Below, one piece after another: positions 62,880 through 64,000 of a stretch of DNA of 64,000 nucleotides. The notes under the pieces were generated by a model, which was given only the letters and a program-made list of their open reading frames with translations, did no database searches and had not been told where the DNA came from. Position numbers and translations under genes: made by a program. Origin of the DNA: Breviolum minutum Mf 1.05b.01 (Eukaryota; Sar; Dinophyceae; Suessiales; Symbiodiniaceae); assembly GCA_000507305.1 (NCBI GenBank), contig DF241109.1, forward strand, positions 1,521 to 65,520, given 5' to 3'. Positions within the stretch are counted from its first letter, which is position 1; each line of letters opens with the position of its first letter.

Positions 62880-63930
62880 GGTCATGATCTTTTCGTTGCT
62901 GACGTTTCCAAGTGGATTTTTTGTTTGAAACTTCGAAATTCGCGTACTTCTCAATTCATTAGAATCTTTAATTGCAGTAACTTCATGCATGCAACCCCAG
63001 CTACCAGAGAGTTTCTACGCAAAACTTAGGTCCCTTGCCCAAAGTAGTGCATTATATTGAAAATCCCATTTAACTCAAGGGGACTAGCCAAGGTGTGATA
63101 AGCTTTACACGCAAAAACTATTGGGATGCGACTTCCCCCCAAAAGATTCCTCACAAAGTTGATGGAATATGTTCCCCTACTATTCACGAAAACCGTTCGC
63201 TTAGATTTGTTCTCCCAAATGGTGGTTTTCATGGTGATGAATGAATCCCATGGTAGAATCCGTAAAAAATCATCAATAGAAAAATTCCAAGTTTGATCTT
63301 TTTACTTTGACATGAGCATCCCAACTTGTTTGTGGTCACCACGTATCCACCACAAACCTCCGTTTTTCACTTTCCCCACGCGCAATGGTCGCTCCGTGTG
63401 CCGATCTCATTTACCATGTCCATCCTGCGGCAAGAAAAGCTGTAGTCATCTGCGCTTTTTTTTTGTGAACGGCCATGGGGGGAAGATTACAGCAAGCATT
63501 CAGGGGACTAAAAGAAAATATGGCTTCCTTTTTTCGAGATATAGACCTGGTATATGATAGTTGTATATGCCATCATACCCCCTTGAACTATACCCCTTTT
63601 TCAACACATTATATTTTAATGCTTTCTATTTAAAAAAAAAAAAACAATTCAACGAAGTACCCCAGGATACAAGGTGATCCCACCACCAATGCAATGGATC
63701 AAAAATCTCGGTGATTCTTAGCCTACAAGCACCCGGCACCCCCACACATGGGAAATACAACGTTTCGTCAGAAATTGGTTGAAAGTATCATTTCATCCTG
63801 GTGGTGACTATAGAAAACTGGGAGATGGTGACTCACATCCTAAAATTATAATTTCAATTTCAATCGCGTTTTTTCAAATGCCAAATTGCCTGACGCTTCC
63901 ATAAAAAAGGTCCATAAATCTGGCCAGATG
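62880..63930. other. Intergenic stretch
   Basis: No family repeat recognised over most of it. A plus frame at 63312-63557 has a CPSCGKKSC motif but is otherwise unconvincing. Confidence 0.35.
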
Positions 63931-63938
63931 GAACAATA

Positions 63939-64000
63939 TTTCACCAACCTAGATTTCCCTGAAATTTTTGGGGATTTCCCGCCTTACTTTTCACCACCAT
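63939..64000 (+). repeat. P repeat, cut by the window end
   Basis: TTTCACCAACCTAGATTTCC then CTGAAATTTTTGGGGATTTC ... TTACTTTTCACCACCA; matches the start of 55020-55145. Confidence 0.8.

Overview
The window looks like nuclear DNA of a dinoflagellate (genus not determinable from sequence alone). The reasons are: (i) an incomplete gene at the left edge with a ubiquitin-like head and ankyrin repeats, a common dinoflagellate architecture, preceded by what looks like a relic of the dinoflagellate spliced leader (584-602, minus strand); (ii) a second gene (57312-58688, minus) with a ubiquitin-like head and a BspA-type leucine-rich repeat array; (iii) very low gene density; and (iv) dense short palindromic repeats. 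I see no bacterial operon structure, ribosome binding sites, rRNA, tRNA or CRISPR array.

Layout. 1-538: ubiquitin-like/ankyrin gene, running off the left edge. 600-11500: almost only repeats, including a nested inverted structure of about 985 bp (1209-2192) and one possible exon (6803-7036). 11525-14020: minus-strand exon-like blocks, some resembling an SGNH-hydrolase fold (GGAS ... GND), with a frameshift and an in-frame TGA, probably a decayed or mis-assembled multi-exon gene. 14300-20100: repeats and one possible exon (17150-17354). 20148-20423: AT-rich block with a dUTPase-like fragment. 20464-32500: repeats mixed with possible orphan exons, including a duplicated Cys-rich exon (30896-30958 and 31213-31277). 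33000-57000: dense repeats with a few possible exons (45137-45266, 47960-48480, 52110-52406). 57312-58688: ubiquitin-like/LRR gene. 58800-64000: repeats.

The dominant content is a set of about fifteen families of 90-260 bp palindromic elements (MITE-like or introner-like). For reference here they are named: F1 (GGTGGTTTCAACC ends), F2 (TTGAGC ... GCTCAA), F3 (TACCCTCC ... GGAGGGTA), F4 (TTGGATGTCC ends), F5 (TTGGAGGATCATCCC ends), F6 (TTGGAGGTTCAGGATAC ends), F7 (CTGTTGATGG ... CCATCAACAG), F8 (CTAATGGTAAATTG start), F9 (GGGTGTTTCCAAAAATAG), F10 (GTAGGTAAATAT), F11 (TTTCTGGTTCCC), F12 (GTGGAGT ... ACTCCAC), F13 (CCTGGTGATTCAA), F14 (ACCCAAATGACC), F15 (TTGGGGGTATCCCC), and a non-palindromic repeat P (GGTCGTGTGAGGTCG). 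Several are nested in one another, which gives an insertion order, and some have visible target-site duplications.

Only the two ubiquitin-like genes are called with good confidence. The other coding calls are reading-frame judgements on single exons with no homology search behind them, and their splice boundaries are guesses from AG/GT positions.
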